NCBI GenBank assembly: GCA_016705245.1
Contig: JADIYM010000039.1
Coordinates: 1-64,000, forward strand
DNA length: 64,000 nucleotides
Direction: 5' to 3'
Origin: Blastocatellia bacterium
Lineage (GTDB): Bacteria > Acidobacteriota > Blastocatellia > UBA7656 > JADIYM01
Part shown: one piece after another, positions 11,032-19,943 of the stretch
Position numbering within the stretch: position 1 is the stretch's first letter
Layout: every line of letters begins with the position of its first letter
Translations under genes and position numbers: made by a program
The notes under the pieces: generated by a model
What the model saw: only the letters and a program-made list of their open reading frames with translations
Told to the model about the DNA's origin: nothing
The model's database searches: none

Positions 11032-11856
11032 ATGAACACGGAAATGACCCTGGGCGTTGTTGGCGCCGGAAAGCTCGGCGAAGCGATCGTCGGTGGACTC
11101 CTGAAGCGCGAATTCCTGTCGGCCGATCAGATCGTTGCGAGCGTCAAACACGAGGGCTCGCTCGACCGAGTTGCCACCAGGCTCGGTGTTCGTGCGACGC
11201 TCGACAACATCGAGGCGGTGCGTGGGCGCGACGTCGTACTGCTGGCCGTCAAGCCGCAGAACATGCACGCGGTGCTCGAGGAGATCGGCGACGTGCTCAC
11301 TTCGGATCAGCTCGTCATCTCGGTCGCGGCTTCCGTTACGACCGGTTACGTCGAGGACCGATTGTCGCTGCCGATCCCGGTCGTGCGGGCGATGCCGAAC
11401 ACGCCGTGTATCCTCGGCGTCGGAATGACGGCGCTGTGCGCGGGACAACACGCGACATCGGTTCATCTCGCGACCGCGGAAGCGATGTTCGCGTGCGTTG
11501 GCGAAACGGCGCGCGTCGACGAAGGGCTGATGGACGGCGTGACGGCGCTGTCGGCGAGCGGCCCGGCGTACCTCTACGTCGTGATCGAGTCGCTGGCCGA
11601 GGCCGGCGTGAAGCTCGGGATTCCCCGAGAGGTGTCGACGAAGCTGGCCGCGCAGACGATGCTTGGCGCCGCGACGATGGTCCTCGTGTCGAAGGAGCAT
11701 CCGGCGCTGCTGAAGGACACGGTGACTACGCCTGCGGGGTGCACGATCGACGGACTGCTCGAGCTCGAGGAGGGCAAGCTGCGTGTAACTCTGATCAAGG
11801 CAGTGGTGAAGGCCGCCGAACGCGCCCGCCAGCTCGTCGAGAAGACGTCAGGTTAG
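11032..11856 (+). CDS. proC: pyrroline-5-carboxylate reductase
   Basis: Last step of proline synthesis: NAD(P)H reduction of 1-pyrroline-5-carboxylate to L-proline. The product has 274 residues, typical of the family. The N-terminal Rossmann fold shows GVVGAGKLGEAIVGGL. The C-terminal dimerisation domain shows SASGPAYLYVVIESLAEAGV and the signature KDTVTTPAGCTIDGLLELE. It starts 3 bases after the proA stop, completing an uninterrupted proBAC operon, so the organism can probably make proline from glutamate. No attenuator or regulatory site was recognised upstream of proB. Confidence 0.95.
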   Translation: MNTEMTLGVVGAGKLGEAIVGGLLKREFLSADQIVASVKHEGSLDRVATRLGVRATLDNIEAVRGRDVVLLAVKPQNMHAVLEEIGDVLTSDQLVISVAASVTTGYVEDRLSLPIPVVRAMPNTPCILGVGMTALCAGQHATSVHLATAEAMFACVGETARVDEGLMDGVTALSASGPAYLYVVIESLAEAGVKLGIPREVSTKLAAQTMLGAATMVLVSKEHPALLKDTVTTPAGCTIDGLLELEEGKLRVTLIKAVVKAAERARQLVEKTSG

Positions 11857-11897
11857 GACTGAGGAGCAATGCGGACTAAGCGGATCTGGCGGATTTG

Positions 11898-11931
11898 GAG
11901 AGACGACCATAGGTTCGTCATGACCCCTCTC
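11898..11931 (+). repeat. family E element downstream of proC
   Basis: Second copy of the element at 6024-6055, reverse complemented in the window but again reading 5' to 3' away from a stop codon (41 bases after proC). GAGAG at 11898 can pair with CTCTC at 11927, and an inner ACGA with TCGT, giving a small nested hairpin. There is no T-tract. Confidence 0.65.
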
Positions 11932-11955
11932 AATGACGGCCGGTCCATGCACCAG

Positions 11956-12053
11956 TACCGGGCACGGTAGCGCTCGGGTGAGCCTCTCAGTTAGCCCGCG
12001 CCAGGTGTCGCTGCACGCGCTCGGGATCGACCCGAGCGCTACCGCGCCCGGTA
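11956..12053. repeat. 24-base inverted repeat with 50-base loop (family F)
   Basis: Arms 11956-11979 and 12030-12053 match at 23 of 24 positions (core GGTAGCGCTCGGGT and complement). The rest of the 11,857-12,238 gap holds family E and the promoter region of the desaturase. A TATGAT at 12145-12150 is a possible -10 box but has no convincing -35. Confidence 0.75.
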
Positions 12054-12238
12054 ATGATGCGTGAGGCGTGCGATGCAGGCGTCTTGATCAATCATTTGAC
12101 ACGTCCATGACGGCTTCGATGAGGGTCACTCCGCACGGAACAGGTATGATGCTGCGGTGAACGTCGCCTCGCGCCTCTGGTGAGCCTCGTTTCAGGGTCG
12201 CTGTCCTCTTCGACACGATCGAACAATAACGATTCGGC

Positions 12239-13135
12239 GTGGACAGTAGCCCGACGACGGCGAGAGCGAGGCTTCCTTTGACGACTGACGTTCGACTGTT
12301 GCGGCCAGATGGCCGCCTGATGCTCCCCATCACGCTCCTCATGCTCGTCCTTCACGCGGGCGCAATTGCAGCGTTGTTCGTGTTTTCGTGGCCCGCCGTA
12401 CTCTCGGCCGTGGTCCTGTATTGGCTCATCGGCGGTCTCGGCGTTGGGATCGGCTATCACAGGCTGCTCACGCACCGGTCGTTCAAAGTGTCGAAGCCTG
12501 TCGAGTACGCGCTCACGGTGCTCGGAACGTTGGCACTGCAAGGCGGACCAATCTGGTGGGTCGTCACACATCGGCTGCACCACGCGAGCACGGACGGTAT
12601 CGACGATCCACACTCGCCGCGCAATGGCCGGTGGTGGTCGCACATGGGATGGATCCTTCACGGGTACACGCTGCGCCACGACATCTCGAACGCGGAGCAA
12701 TACGCGCCCGAGCTGGCCCGCGATCGCTTCCAGGTCTGGATGACGCGTTACCACCTCGTTCCGCCGGTGCTCTTCGGCGTCGCGCTTTTCGCCTTCGGAG
12801 GACTTCCCTTTCTGATGTGGGGACTCTTCGCCGGCGTGACTCTGCTGCTGCACACGACGTGGATGGTCAACTCGGTGACGCATATTTGGGGACGGCGCCG
12901 CTTCGAGACGCGCGACGATTCGCGCAACACCTGGTGGGTGGCGCTGCTGACGTTCGGTGAGGGCTGGCACAACAATCATCACGCGTTCCCAGCTACCGCG
13001 CGCCCCGGGTTCGCCTGGTACGAGGTCGACGTCAACTGGTGGTGCATCCGCGCGATGCAGATGGCCGGTCTCGCATCCGCCGTCCGACTGACCGGCGTGG
13101 ATGCCAAGGCGACAGCCGTGAACGACGCCGGCTGA
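12239..13135 (+). CDS. membrane fatty acid (acyl-CoA/acyl-lipid) desaturase
   Basis: A di-iron desaturase that introduces a double bond (delta-9 type by overall resemblance) into acyl-CoA or acyl-lipid chains in the inner membrane. The product has 298 residues. Three histidine boxes are present: HRLLTH (74-79), HRLHH (111-115) and HNNHH (244-248). Hydrophobic segments at about 28-68 and 170-215 fit the four-helix topology. WWSHMGW and EGWHNNHHAFP are family blocks. The GTG at 12239 is the first in-frame start; no strong ribosome binding site is visible, and the protein could begin later, before LLRPDG. It stands alone between inverted repeats and the convergent moeA. No reductase partner is nearby. 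Confidence 0.9.
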   Translation: MDSSPTTARARLPLTTDVRLLRPDGRLMLPITLLMLVLHAGAIAALFVFSWPAVLSAVVLYWLIGGLGVGIGYHRLLTHRSFKVSKPVEYALTVLGTLALQGGPIWWVVTHRLHHASTDGIDDPHSPRNGRWWSHMGWILHGYTLRHDISNAEQYAPELARDRFQVWMTRYHLVPPVLFGVALFAFGGLPFLMWGLFAGVTLLLHTTWMVNSVTHIWGRRRFETRDDSRNTWWVALLTFGEGWHNNHHAFPATARPGFAWYEVDVNWWCIRAMQMAGLASAVRLTGVDAKATAVNDAG

Positions 13136-13241
13136 AGCGGACCCGGGAAGCAGGCAGCAGGCGGACGGATCTATCGCAGCGGTGAAGATCGAGGCGAAGT
13201 CGGGCGCCGGATCGACGGGCGTTGCTCGTCTCTGAATCCGT

Positions 13242-14489
13242 CTAGACGATCTCGCCGATGAGTTGCACACGCACGGTCTCGCCCGCTGCGATATGCTTCG
13301 CACCCTCCGGCACGATGACGAGTCCGTTCGCCGCGACCATCGACGAAAGCACTCCGGACCCCTGCGCGCGCTTCGTTTCGGCGACGAGCCGGCCGTCCCT
13401 CCACGAGATTACCGCACGCTGGTAGTTGCGCCGGTCACCCGACGACCTGACGTCGCCCGCGAGCTCCGCAAGCACCTCAGGACGCATCCATCGGTCAGGC
13501 ACGACGCCCATCATCTTTCGAAGAGCTGGCCAGACGAAGAGATGAAAGCCGACCATGCACGACACGGGGTTCCCGGGGAGTCCGAAGAATGGCTTCCCTC
13601 TCAGCTCGGCGAAAACGACCGGCTTGCCGGGCTTCATTGCCACACGCCAGAAGTTCGTCTCGGCACCGAGTGCGTCGAGAGCCGCCTTCACGAAATCGAA
13701 GTCGCCGACCGAGACGCCGCCGCTCGTGACGACAACGGCGGCTTCCGACGCCGCAACGAGGGCAGCAGAGATGTCCTCGGGCGTGGCGCGCGCGATCGGC
13801 AGAACAGTAGCGAGTGCTCCGGCCTCGCGCGCGAGCGACGCGAGCGAGAAGGCATTCGAGTTCACGAGTTTCCCTTCCTCGGGCGCGGCGCCGACCTCGA
13901 GCAGCTCGTCGCCCGTCGAAAGCACCGCCACCGTTGGACGTCGCGCGACGGTCACGAATGGCCTTCCGAGCGACGCGAGCTGACCGATCTCGCCGGCTCT
14001 CAGGTCGGCGCCAGGTAATAGCACGGTGTCGCCCGCGCGAACGTCTTCGCCGCGCCGACGAATGCTGGCGCCCGGCTTCGATGGACGAAACACGCGCACG
14101 GTGTCACCTTCGGACTCGGTCACCTCCACGATCACAACTGAATCGGCACCATCTGGCATCGGAGCGCCCGTCATGATCCGGATGGCAGTGCCGGGCTCGA
14201 CGCGACGGCTCGCGACGTATCCCGCCGGCAGCGTTTCGACGACCTCGAGCGTGACCGGCTTCTCACGCGTCGCTCCCTCGACGTCGCCGGCGCGTACGGC
14301 ATAACCGTCCATCGCGGTGTTGTCGCGTGCCGGGATGTCGTATGCCGCGACAATCGGCTCGGCGAGGACGCGTCCGTGGGCGTCGGAGAGCGCCACGCGT
14401 TCCAATCCAACGTGCCGGATGACCTCCACGATTCGATCGCGCGCCTGTTCGACGGTCAGGATCGACGCGTGCACGGTTGAGTTCGACAT
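13242..14489 (-). CDS. moeA: molybdopterin molybdotransferase MoeA
   Basis: Inserts molybdate into adenylylated molybdopterin, the last step of Mo-cofactor synthesis, in the cytoplasm. The 415-residue product is full length, with MoeA domains in order. Family blocks are IPARDNTAMDGYAVRAGD, IRIMTGAPMPDGADSVV, VAVLSTGDELLEVG, VVTSGGVSVGDFDFVKAAL, AMKPGKPVVFAEL and FFGLPGNPVSCMVGFHLFV. The ATG at 14489 follows AGGGAAG. The formate dehydrogenase at 0.9-5.4 kb would need this cofactor, but the two loci are 8 kb apart and no other Mo genes (moaA, moaC, mogA) are adjacent. It lies just downstream of oppC on the same strand with a 39-base gap, so it may be transcribed with the opp genes. Confidence 0.94.
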   Translation of the reverse strand: MSNSTVHASILTVEQARDRIVEVIRHVGLERVALSDAHGRVLAEPIVAAYDIPARDNTAMDGYAVRAGDVEGATREKPVTLEVVETLPAGYVASRRVEPGTAIRIMTGAPMPDGADSVVIVEVTESEGDTVRVFRPSKPGASIRRRGEDVRAGDTVLLPGADLRAGEIGQLASLGRPFVTVARRPTVAVLSTGDELLEVGAAPEEGKLVNSNAFSLASLAREAGALATVLPIARATPEDISAALVAASEAAVVVTSGGVSVGDFDFVKAALDALGAETNFWRVAMKPGKPVVFAELRGKPFFGLPGNPVSCMVGFHLFVWPALRKMMGVVPDRWMRPEVLAELAGDVRSSGDRRNYQRAVISWRDGRLVAETKRAQGSGVLSSMVAANGLVIVPEGAKHIAAGETVRVQLIGEIV

Positions 14490-14528
14490 TCGACTTCCCT
14501 GCTCCCGTTTTTCAGCCGCTATTGGCGG

Positions 14529-15515
14529 CTATTCCCTTCGCATCTGCGGATCGAGCGCGTCGCGCAACCCATCTCCAACGAAGTTGAGGCTCAGGAGCGT
14601 CAACGCCAGCGTCACTGCCGGGAAAATCAGTTGCCAAGGGTAAATCGCCATCGAGACGACGCCGTCGTTGACCATGGTTCCCCACGACGAAAATGGCGGC
14701 GGCACGCCGAGGCCGAGGAACGAGAGAAACGCTTCCTGGAGCATGACGGTCGGCACGGTCAGTGTCGTGTAGACGATCACCGGCCCGAGCGTGTTCGGAA
14801 CGATGTGCCGGAAGATCATCGAAAACGTCGAGGCACCAACGCACCGCGCCGCCTCGACGAACTCCTGGTGCTTGAGCGACAGCACCTGCCCTCGGACGAT
14901 GCGGGCCATCGTGAGCCAAGACACGGCGCCAAGTGCGGCGAAGAGGATCAGGAAGCTGCGTCCGGCGATCGACACGAGCACGATGACGAGGAAGATGTAA
15001 GGCAACGAGTAGATTATGTCGACGGTGCGCATCATGACCTGGTCCGTCCGGCCCCCGAGGTAACCCGCGACCGCTCCGTACGACACGCCGATGACGAAGC
15101 TGACGGCCGTCGATACAAGACCTACCATCAGCGAGATCGCGCCCCCGACCATCAGGCGGACGACGAGATCGCGTCCCAGCACGTCGGTGCCCATCCAGTG
15201 CGACCAGCTCGGCGCCTCGTTGGCAATCTCGAGATTCGTGCTGTCGAACTGATACGGGAGCGGGTCCGGAATCCAGTTGAAGAACGGCGACTCCGACCGG
15301 TTTCCGAGCTGCATCGCCCCGACGAGTGCGAGGGCGACGATGACGAGCAGCACCACTCCTCCGAACACGGCGAGGTGGTTTTTTCGCAGCCGTCGCCATG
15401 CGTCCTTCCAGAGGCTCGTTCCTTCGACGAGCTCGGACACCGGGAGTGGCGCCACCGGGCCGGCAGGCGTGAGCTCGACGGATCCATACGACGGTTTCGG
15501 GTCGAAGGCACTCAT
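14529..15515 (-). CDS. oppC: peptide/oligopeptide ABC transporter permease (OppC/DppC type)
   Basis: Second membrane subunit of a di/oligopeptide importer. The product has 328 residues, with a first membrane segment at about 50-70 and five more after residue 125. It has the OppC N-terminal domain (LWKDAWRRLRKNHLAVFGG), the block HWMGTDVLGRDLVVRLMVGG, and the EAA loop EAARCVGASTFSMIFRHIVP that contacts the ATPase. Its ATG overlaps the oppB stop by one base (TGATG). A ~30-residue insertion with SPFFNWIPDPLPYQF after the first helix is typical of the longer OppC group. Confidence 0.93.
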   Translation of the reverse strand: MSAFDPKPSYGSVELTPAGPVAPLPVSELVEGTSLWKDAWRRLRKNHLAVFGGVVLLVIVALALVGAMQLGNRSESPFFNWIPDPLPYQFDSTNLEIANEAPSWSHWMGTDVLGRDLVVRLMVGGAISLMVGLVSTAVSFVIGVSYGAVAGYLGGRTDQVMMRTVDIIYSLPYIFLVIVLVSIAGRSFLILFAALGAVSWLTMARIVRGQVLSLKHQEFVEAARCVGASTFSMIFRHIVPNTLGPVIVYTTLTVPTVMLQEAFLSFLGLGVPPPFSSWGTMVNDGVVSMAIYPWQLIFPAVTLALTLLSLNFVGDGLRDALDPQMRRE

Positions 15516-16647
15516 CAGGAGTACTTGATCCTCGGATCGATGATCGCGTACGCGACGTCGACGATGAGGTTCATCACTATCAGCATGATCGCGACGAAAA
15601 AGACGATGCCGAGTGTCAGCGTGTAGTCGCGGTTGTTTGCCGATTGAAGGAAGAACTGCCCGAGTCCGGCGAGCGCGAAGATCCGCTCGACGACGATGGT
15701 CCCGCCGATCAGGAACGCGAGTGCCGGCCCCGTAAACGACACGACGGGAAGCAACGCACCACGCAGCGCATGTCGAAAGACGACGACGCGCTCGCTGAGT
15801 CCCTTCGCTCGCGCAGTGCGAACATAGTCAGTGCGCAGCGTCTCGAGCATCGCTGCCCGCATCAACCTGGCCACGTACGCCGTGTAGACGGCCGACAGCG
15901 TCACGGCCGGCAATATGAGAAAGCGGAAATTCGGGATGGAGAACGGACCGATGTCGATCCACTCCATCAGCGCCGGCGGCAGAATGTAGAACGTCAGCGA
16001 GAAAGCGACTATGAGAACGGGCCCGAGCACAAGCGCCGGAACCGACAGACCGAGTACGGCGCTCGCCATCGAGGCGTAGTCGACCGACGTGTTCTGCTTG
16101 TACGCCGCAGCTATGCCGATCGGAACCCCGACGCAAAGCGCGATGAGGTAGGCGAGGATTCGAGGTTCAGCGAGAGCGGGAGCCCGGCAAGAATGATGTC
16201 GGTGACGTTGCGGGCGTCGGTGAAACGCGTCGACGGTCCGAAGTTGCCGCCGATGACGCCCCACTCCCAGTTCCTCGCCTTTGTCGTGTCGTCGGCCACG
16301 TACCGGCCAAAGAAATATGAGTTGTATTGATTGTCGAACCCGTTCCATCGCACCAGGGCGAACGATCGCGTCTCAGGCGGATCGAAAGGCCGGAAGATGC
16401 TTCGATTGACGTATTCGACGTTGCCATCCGGGTCGAACTGGGTCCACGACTCCTGGACCGACAGATAGAAAATCGGCCGGTCGAGCCCGAAGCGCCGGTT
16501 CAGGTTCTGCTGGATTACAGCCGAGAGTTGGCGTTCGCTCGCGAATGGATTGCCCGGCGCCAGCCGCATGACGAAGAAGGTCAGCGTCATGATGACGAGC
16601 AGGAGCGGAATGACCTGCAGCAGCCGCTTGACGATGAAGCTGAGCAC
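15515..16647 (-). CDS. oppB: peptide ABC transporter permease OppB, one frameshift
   Basis: First membrane subunit of the peptide importer. The 5' part (GTG at 16647 after GAGAGGGA) gives MLSFIVKRLLQVIPLLLVIM and the periplasmic loop to about 16165. The 3' part continues in another frame from ILAYLIALCVGVPIGIAAAY to the end (IIDPRIKYS). Dropping one base near 16158-16162 explains the break: LPLSLNL should run directly into ILAYLIAL. The EAA loop reads TDYVRTARAKGLSERVVVFR. The complete product would be about 377 residues. A single indel in an otherwise conserved gene suggests a sequence error, but a true recent mutation is not excluded. The gene lies between oppA and oppC. Confidence 0.85.
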
Positions 16648-16660
16648 GCTCGATTCCCTC

Positions 16661-18301
16661 TCAATGCGCCTGGCCGGCTTCGGGAGTCCACGCCTCGTTG
16701 ATCGAGACGAACTTGAGTGGATTCTGGTCGAGCGGGTTGTCGCCCCAGCCCTCGACGAACGGTTTCCGCAGCTTCACGCTCGCGTAGTAGTAGAGCGGGA
16801 TGACGGGCATCTCGTCGAGCAGGATCGCCTCGGCCTCGGCGAGCAGCGACAGCCGGCGCAGCGGATCGGGATCGCTGTTTGCGCGGTCCAGCAGCTTCGA
16901 ATATTTTGCATTCGCCCAGCCGGGGTGGTTGTTCAGGGTCACTGCCTGGAAGAGATCGAGGAACGTGTTCGGATCGAGATAGTCGGCGATCCATCCGTCG
17001 CGCGCGATGTCGAACTGCCGGGTCTCTCGCGTTCGCTGATACACCTGCCACTCCTGGTTGTTCAGCTCCACGGGGATGTTGAGCTCGCGGCGCCACGTGT
17101 TCTGGATGAGCTCGGCGAGCTGGCGATGCGACTCGAGCGTGTTGAAGAAGATCTCGATCTTCGGGAAACCCTGACCGCCGGGATATCCGGCCTCGGCGAG
17201 CAGGCGCCGTGCTTCCTCCGGGTTGTACTGCAGAGGTGTTGGATACGGATAGTTCGGGGTCTTCGGCGGGATCCAGTTCCACGCGGGCACCTGGCCGCCG
17301 CCGAGGAACTTTTCGCAAATGGCCTTCTTGTCGATGGACATTGCGAGGGCGCGTCGCACGAGCTTGTTGTCGAGTGGCGGCCTATTCACGTTCAGCGAGT
17401 AATAATAGACGCCGTATTCGGGCTCGACGTGGAAATCGAGCTTGGGGCGCAGCGCCTTCACGAAAGCGGTCGGAACCGACTGACCACCTCCGGCAAGCAC
17501 GTGAACCTCGTTCGCCTTGTAGAGACTCACCGCCGTGTTCTGGTCCTCGATCGGGAGGAAGATGACGCGCTCGAGCTGGACGCGGGCTGCGTCCCAGTGG
17601 CCGTCCCACTTCTCGATGACGATGCGGTCGTAAGGAGTTCGCTTGACGAGGCGAAACGGGCCCCTCGAGACGTGGTTCTCGGGAGCGAGCCAGCGATCGC
17701 CGTGCGCCTCGATCGCCTGACGAGGCACGGCCGTGAAGGCGTAGTGCGGCGTCATCGAGACGAAGAATGCGGTCGGGCGTTCCATCGTGACCTCGAGCGT
17801 GTGAGCGTCGACCGCCCGGACGCCGAGCGTCGCGAGGTCCTCGGCCGTGCCGTCGTTTAGCGCCTCGCCGTTCTTCACATAGTAGAGGAGGTTCGCGTAT
17901 GGCGAAGCCGTGGCCGGATCGATGATCCGCCGCCACGAATATACGAAATCTTCGGCAGTGAGCGGATTGCCGTCGGTCCATGTTGCTTCGGGCCTGAGGT
18001 GGAACGTCCAGACGGAGGCGTCGGCGTTGTGCTCCCAGCTCGTTGCAATGCACGGAATGGGCTCGGCGGTCTGCGGGTCGTAGGTCGTCAGGCAATCATA
18101 GAGATTGAGCATGACGTTCGCTTCGGGCACGCCGGCGGTCTTGTGCGGATCGAGTGAGCGGGGCTCGCTCTGATTCGCGACGATGAGGGTCTTGTCGGTC
18201 GGCGGAGTGGTGGCGCCGAAGTACGCGCCCGCGGTAACGCAGGCCTGAAGGCCGAGAGCGGCGGCAACGGCGGCCGCGAGGGCGGCGAAATGACGCGTCA
18301 T
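16661..18301 (-). CDS. oppA: peptide ABC transporter substrate-binding lipoprotein (OppA/SBP family 5)
   Basis: Extracytoplasmic peptide-binding receptor of the importer. The ATG at 18301 is preceded by GGAGG with 6 bases spacing (18308-18312), which makes it a better start than the in-frame GTG at 18316. The product then has 546 residues. It begins with a lipoprotein signal (MTRHFAALAAAVAAALGLQA then Cys). SBP_5 blocks follow: LIVANQSEPRSLDPHKTAGV, YDCLTTYDPQTAEPIPCIA, WTFHLRPEATWTDGNPLTAE and YYYSLNVNRPPLDNKLVRRA. Genes follow in order A-B-C, but no OppD or OppF ATPase is encoded nearby, so the ATPases must come from elsewhere. Confidence 0.93.
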   Translation of the reverse strand: MTRHFAALAAAVAAALGLQACVTAGAYFGATTPPTDKTLIVANQSEPRSLDPHKTAGVPEANVMLNLYDCLTTYDPQTAEPIPCIATSWEHNADASVWTFHLRPEATWTDGNPLTAEDFVYSWRRIIDPATASPYANLLYYVKNGEALNDGTAEDLATLGVRAVDAHTLEVTMERPTAFFVSMTPHYAFTAVPRQAIEAHGDRWLAPENHVSRGPFRLVKRTPYDRIVIEKWDGHWDAARVQLERVIFLPIEDQNTAVSLYKANEVHVLAGGGQSVPTAFVKALRPKLDFHVEPEYGVYYYSLNVNRPPLDNKLVRRALAMSIDKKAICEKFLGGGQVPAWNWIPPKTPNYPYPTPLQYNPEEARRLLAEAGYPGGQGFPKIEIFFNTLESHRQLAELIQNTWRRELNIPVELNNQEWQVYQRTRETRQFDIARDGWIADYLDPNTFLDLFQAVTLNNHPGWANAKYSKLLDRANSDPDPLRRLSLLAEAEAILLDEMPVIPLYYYASVKLRKPFVEGWGDNPLDQNPLKFVSINEAWTPEAGQAH

Positions 18302-18307
18302 TCGGGG

Positions 18308-18312
18308 CCTCC
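18308..18312 (-). promoter_or_regulatory. ribosome binding site of oppA
   Basis: GGAGG on the minus strand, 6 bases before the ATG at 18301. It decides the start over the GTG at 18316, which the site itself overlaps. Confidence 0.75.
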
Positions 18313-18458
18313 GCACGCGGCGTCATCGCGTGCCGTGGGGATTGGATTCGTCCTGCGGAACCGGCCGATCCGGAAATGAAACCCGATGTTGGAGTTATAG
18401 CGGGAGCCGCGGGGGGCCCGCAAGGTAGGGGCGTGCTCCGCTTCCGCACAATCGAACC

Positions 18459-18549
18459 TCTGCGTCTTTGCGAGTCCTTTGCGTCTCTGCGAAAACTCGT
18501 TCTCAGGTCGGGTTTCTCGCAGAGACGCAGAGGACTCGCAGAGTCGCAG
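18459..18549. repeat. family A inverted repeat
   Basis: Facing arms CTCTGCGTCTTTGCGAGTCC and GGACTCGCAGAGTCGCAG, with inner TTTGCGTCTCTGCGA and TCGCAGAGACGCAGA. It lies between the minus-strand membrane protein gene and oppA. Confidence 0.8.
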
Positions 18550-18569
18550 TGAAGACCTACTGCGTTCGC

Positions 18570-18959
18570 TTACCCCGCCGTACGCGCTTTCCTCGCCTGG
18601 ATGAACGAGTTCACACACAACCCGATGAACACCGCACAGATCACCGCGACGAGCGCCTGGACCTTCACCGCGTCCGGCCGCGCCACCTCTGCCCCGCCGA
18701 GCAGCTTCACGAACTTGACCGCCCCCGACGCCGTTCCGAGCAGACCGAGCAATCCGACCACTGCGGCACCGTGCATGGCGTGCTTCAGGAGCGATTCCTT
18801 GAGTGCCACCGCGCCCAGCAACGCCATCGGCACTCCGAGAAATGCCGGAATCAGCGCCGTCCAACTCGCCATCCCCGACATTACGTAACCAACGACGCCT
18901 ATGAGCGTCAGCAGCACTCCGACCCCAATCGTGATGTATGGCACGAACCGATCCTCCAC
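18570..18959 (-). CDS. small four-helix membrane protein, unknown function
   Basis: A 129-residue protein with four predicted transmembrane stretches at about 8-28, 36-54, 62-80 and 100-120. A short charged loop (KLLGGAEVARPDAVK) lies before the last helix and a basic tail (QARKARTAG) follows it. I do not recognise a named family with certainty; small conserved integral membrane proteins of this build are frequent in Acidobacteriota-like genomes. The GTG at 18959 is the first start and no clear ribosome binding site precedes it. The gene is isolated: a family A repeat follows it and the unknown plus-strand ORF at 19158 diverges from it. Confidence 0.65.
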   Translation of the reverse strand: MEDRFVPYITIGVGVLLTLIGVVGYVMSGMASWTALIPAFLGVPMALLGAVALKESLLKHAMHGAAVVGLLGLLGTASGAVKFVKLLGGAEVARPDAVKVQALVAVICAVFIGLCVNSFIQARKARTAG

Positions 18960-19157
18960 CGGCGATATCGCTTGGCCGGCTCGTCCGCGCGTCCGGCCCG
19001 AAGCCTCGCGATCATACCATCCGGGCAGGAAAGAATGCGCCAGATGTCACAAGCGGGTATTCCGACTTTCCGGCGCGTGATCCGACAGGTATACTCCCAT
19101 TCAAATGGTACAAAATGTTCCACGGCTGCCGTGTCTCGAGGCCCGAAGGGTGCGGAA

Positions 19158-19943
19158 GTGACAAGAAGGCGCCGGCGTGAGCGGCAGATTGACGTCCTCG
19201 CGAGCCCCCAGGCGGTGCGAGGCGTCCTTAACTCATTGATTCGAAAGCTTCCCGCGGATCTTCCCTCCTCCGAGCGGGAACTCGTCCGGATGCTCCGCGC
19301 AGCTTCGCATTGCGAGCGCAAGGGCTGGACACAGTCCCTTCGAGGCCGCCCGTCGCGCTACGACCGGGGGCGGCTCCAGCGGCTGTGGAACGTTCTCACG
19401 GAGGAACTCGCCAGAGTCGATCGTGAATCCGTCTCTCCCAGGACGTTCACCGAGCACTACGTTCGACTGCTCTCCTGCCCCGCAGACGTCGCGGCGGCGC
19501 TCGTCGACGGCCGGATCAATCTGTTTGAGGCGCTGCAGTTGGCCCGGCTCACGCCTGCGGCGGCGGGGTTGACCTCGTCGGGCGCTTCGAAGCTAAGATC
19601 CCGCGTCCTGGCAGCGCACGTCGCCAGTCACGCGTCAGCCCGCCAGCTCTACGAACGGATCAACGACCTGCTCGGCCGATCGAGGCGCCCGGAAACCGAC
19701 AGTCCGATCGACGCGGCCCAGCCGACTGCGGCCGCGTCGGAGGCGGAAGAGATCGACGCCGAGACCGACGCCTACCTCGCGGACCCGGGCGCACTCTTCG
19801 CTGATCAGCTCCGGCAGATATCGATCGAGCTCGCGCGGATCGACTCAGACGAGATTACCGACGCCGAGTCGTCGGCGCTTTTCGACCTGCTCGACCAGCT
19901 GTACCTTCGCGCGTCGAAGGTCGCGCGCCGGACGAACGACTGA
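19158..19943 (+). CDS. hypothetical protein next to parAB, possible ParB-like helical segment
   Basis: A 261-residue protein, unrecognised. The GTG at 19158 follows GAAGGG with 7 bases spacing; another GTG at 19131 is in frame. The N-terminus is very basic (TRRRRRERQ). A helical middle contains CPADVAAALVDGRINLFEAL followed by QLARLTP, which resembles the ParB/Spo0J segment 'AL..G.I...HAR.L..L'; this likeness is my own reading and is weak. The C-terminus is acidic (SEAEEIDAETDAYLADPG). The gene converges on parB and the last 89 bases of the two overlap on opposite strands, which favours it being a fixed neighbour. It could be an accessory factor of the partition locus, but this is untested. 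Confidence 0.6.
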   Translation: MTRRRRRERQIDVLASPQAVRGVLNSLIRKLPADLPSSERELVRMLRAASHCERKGWTQSLRGRPSRYDRGRLQRLWNVLTEELARVDRESVSPRTFTEHYVRLLSCPADVAAALVDGRINLFEALQLARLTPAAAGLTSSGASKLRSRVLAAHVASHASARQLYERINDLLGRSRRPETDSPIDAAQPTAAASEAEEIDAETDAYLADPGALFADQLRQISIELARIDSDEITDAESSALFDLLDQLYLRASKVARRTND

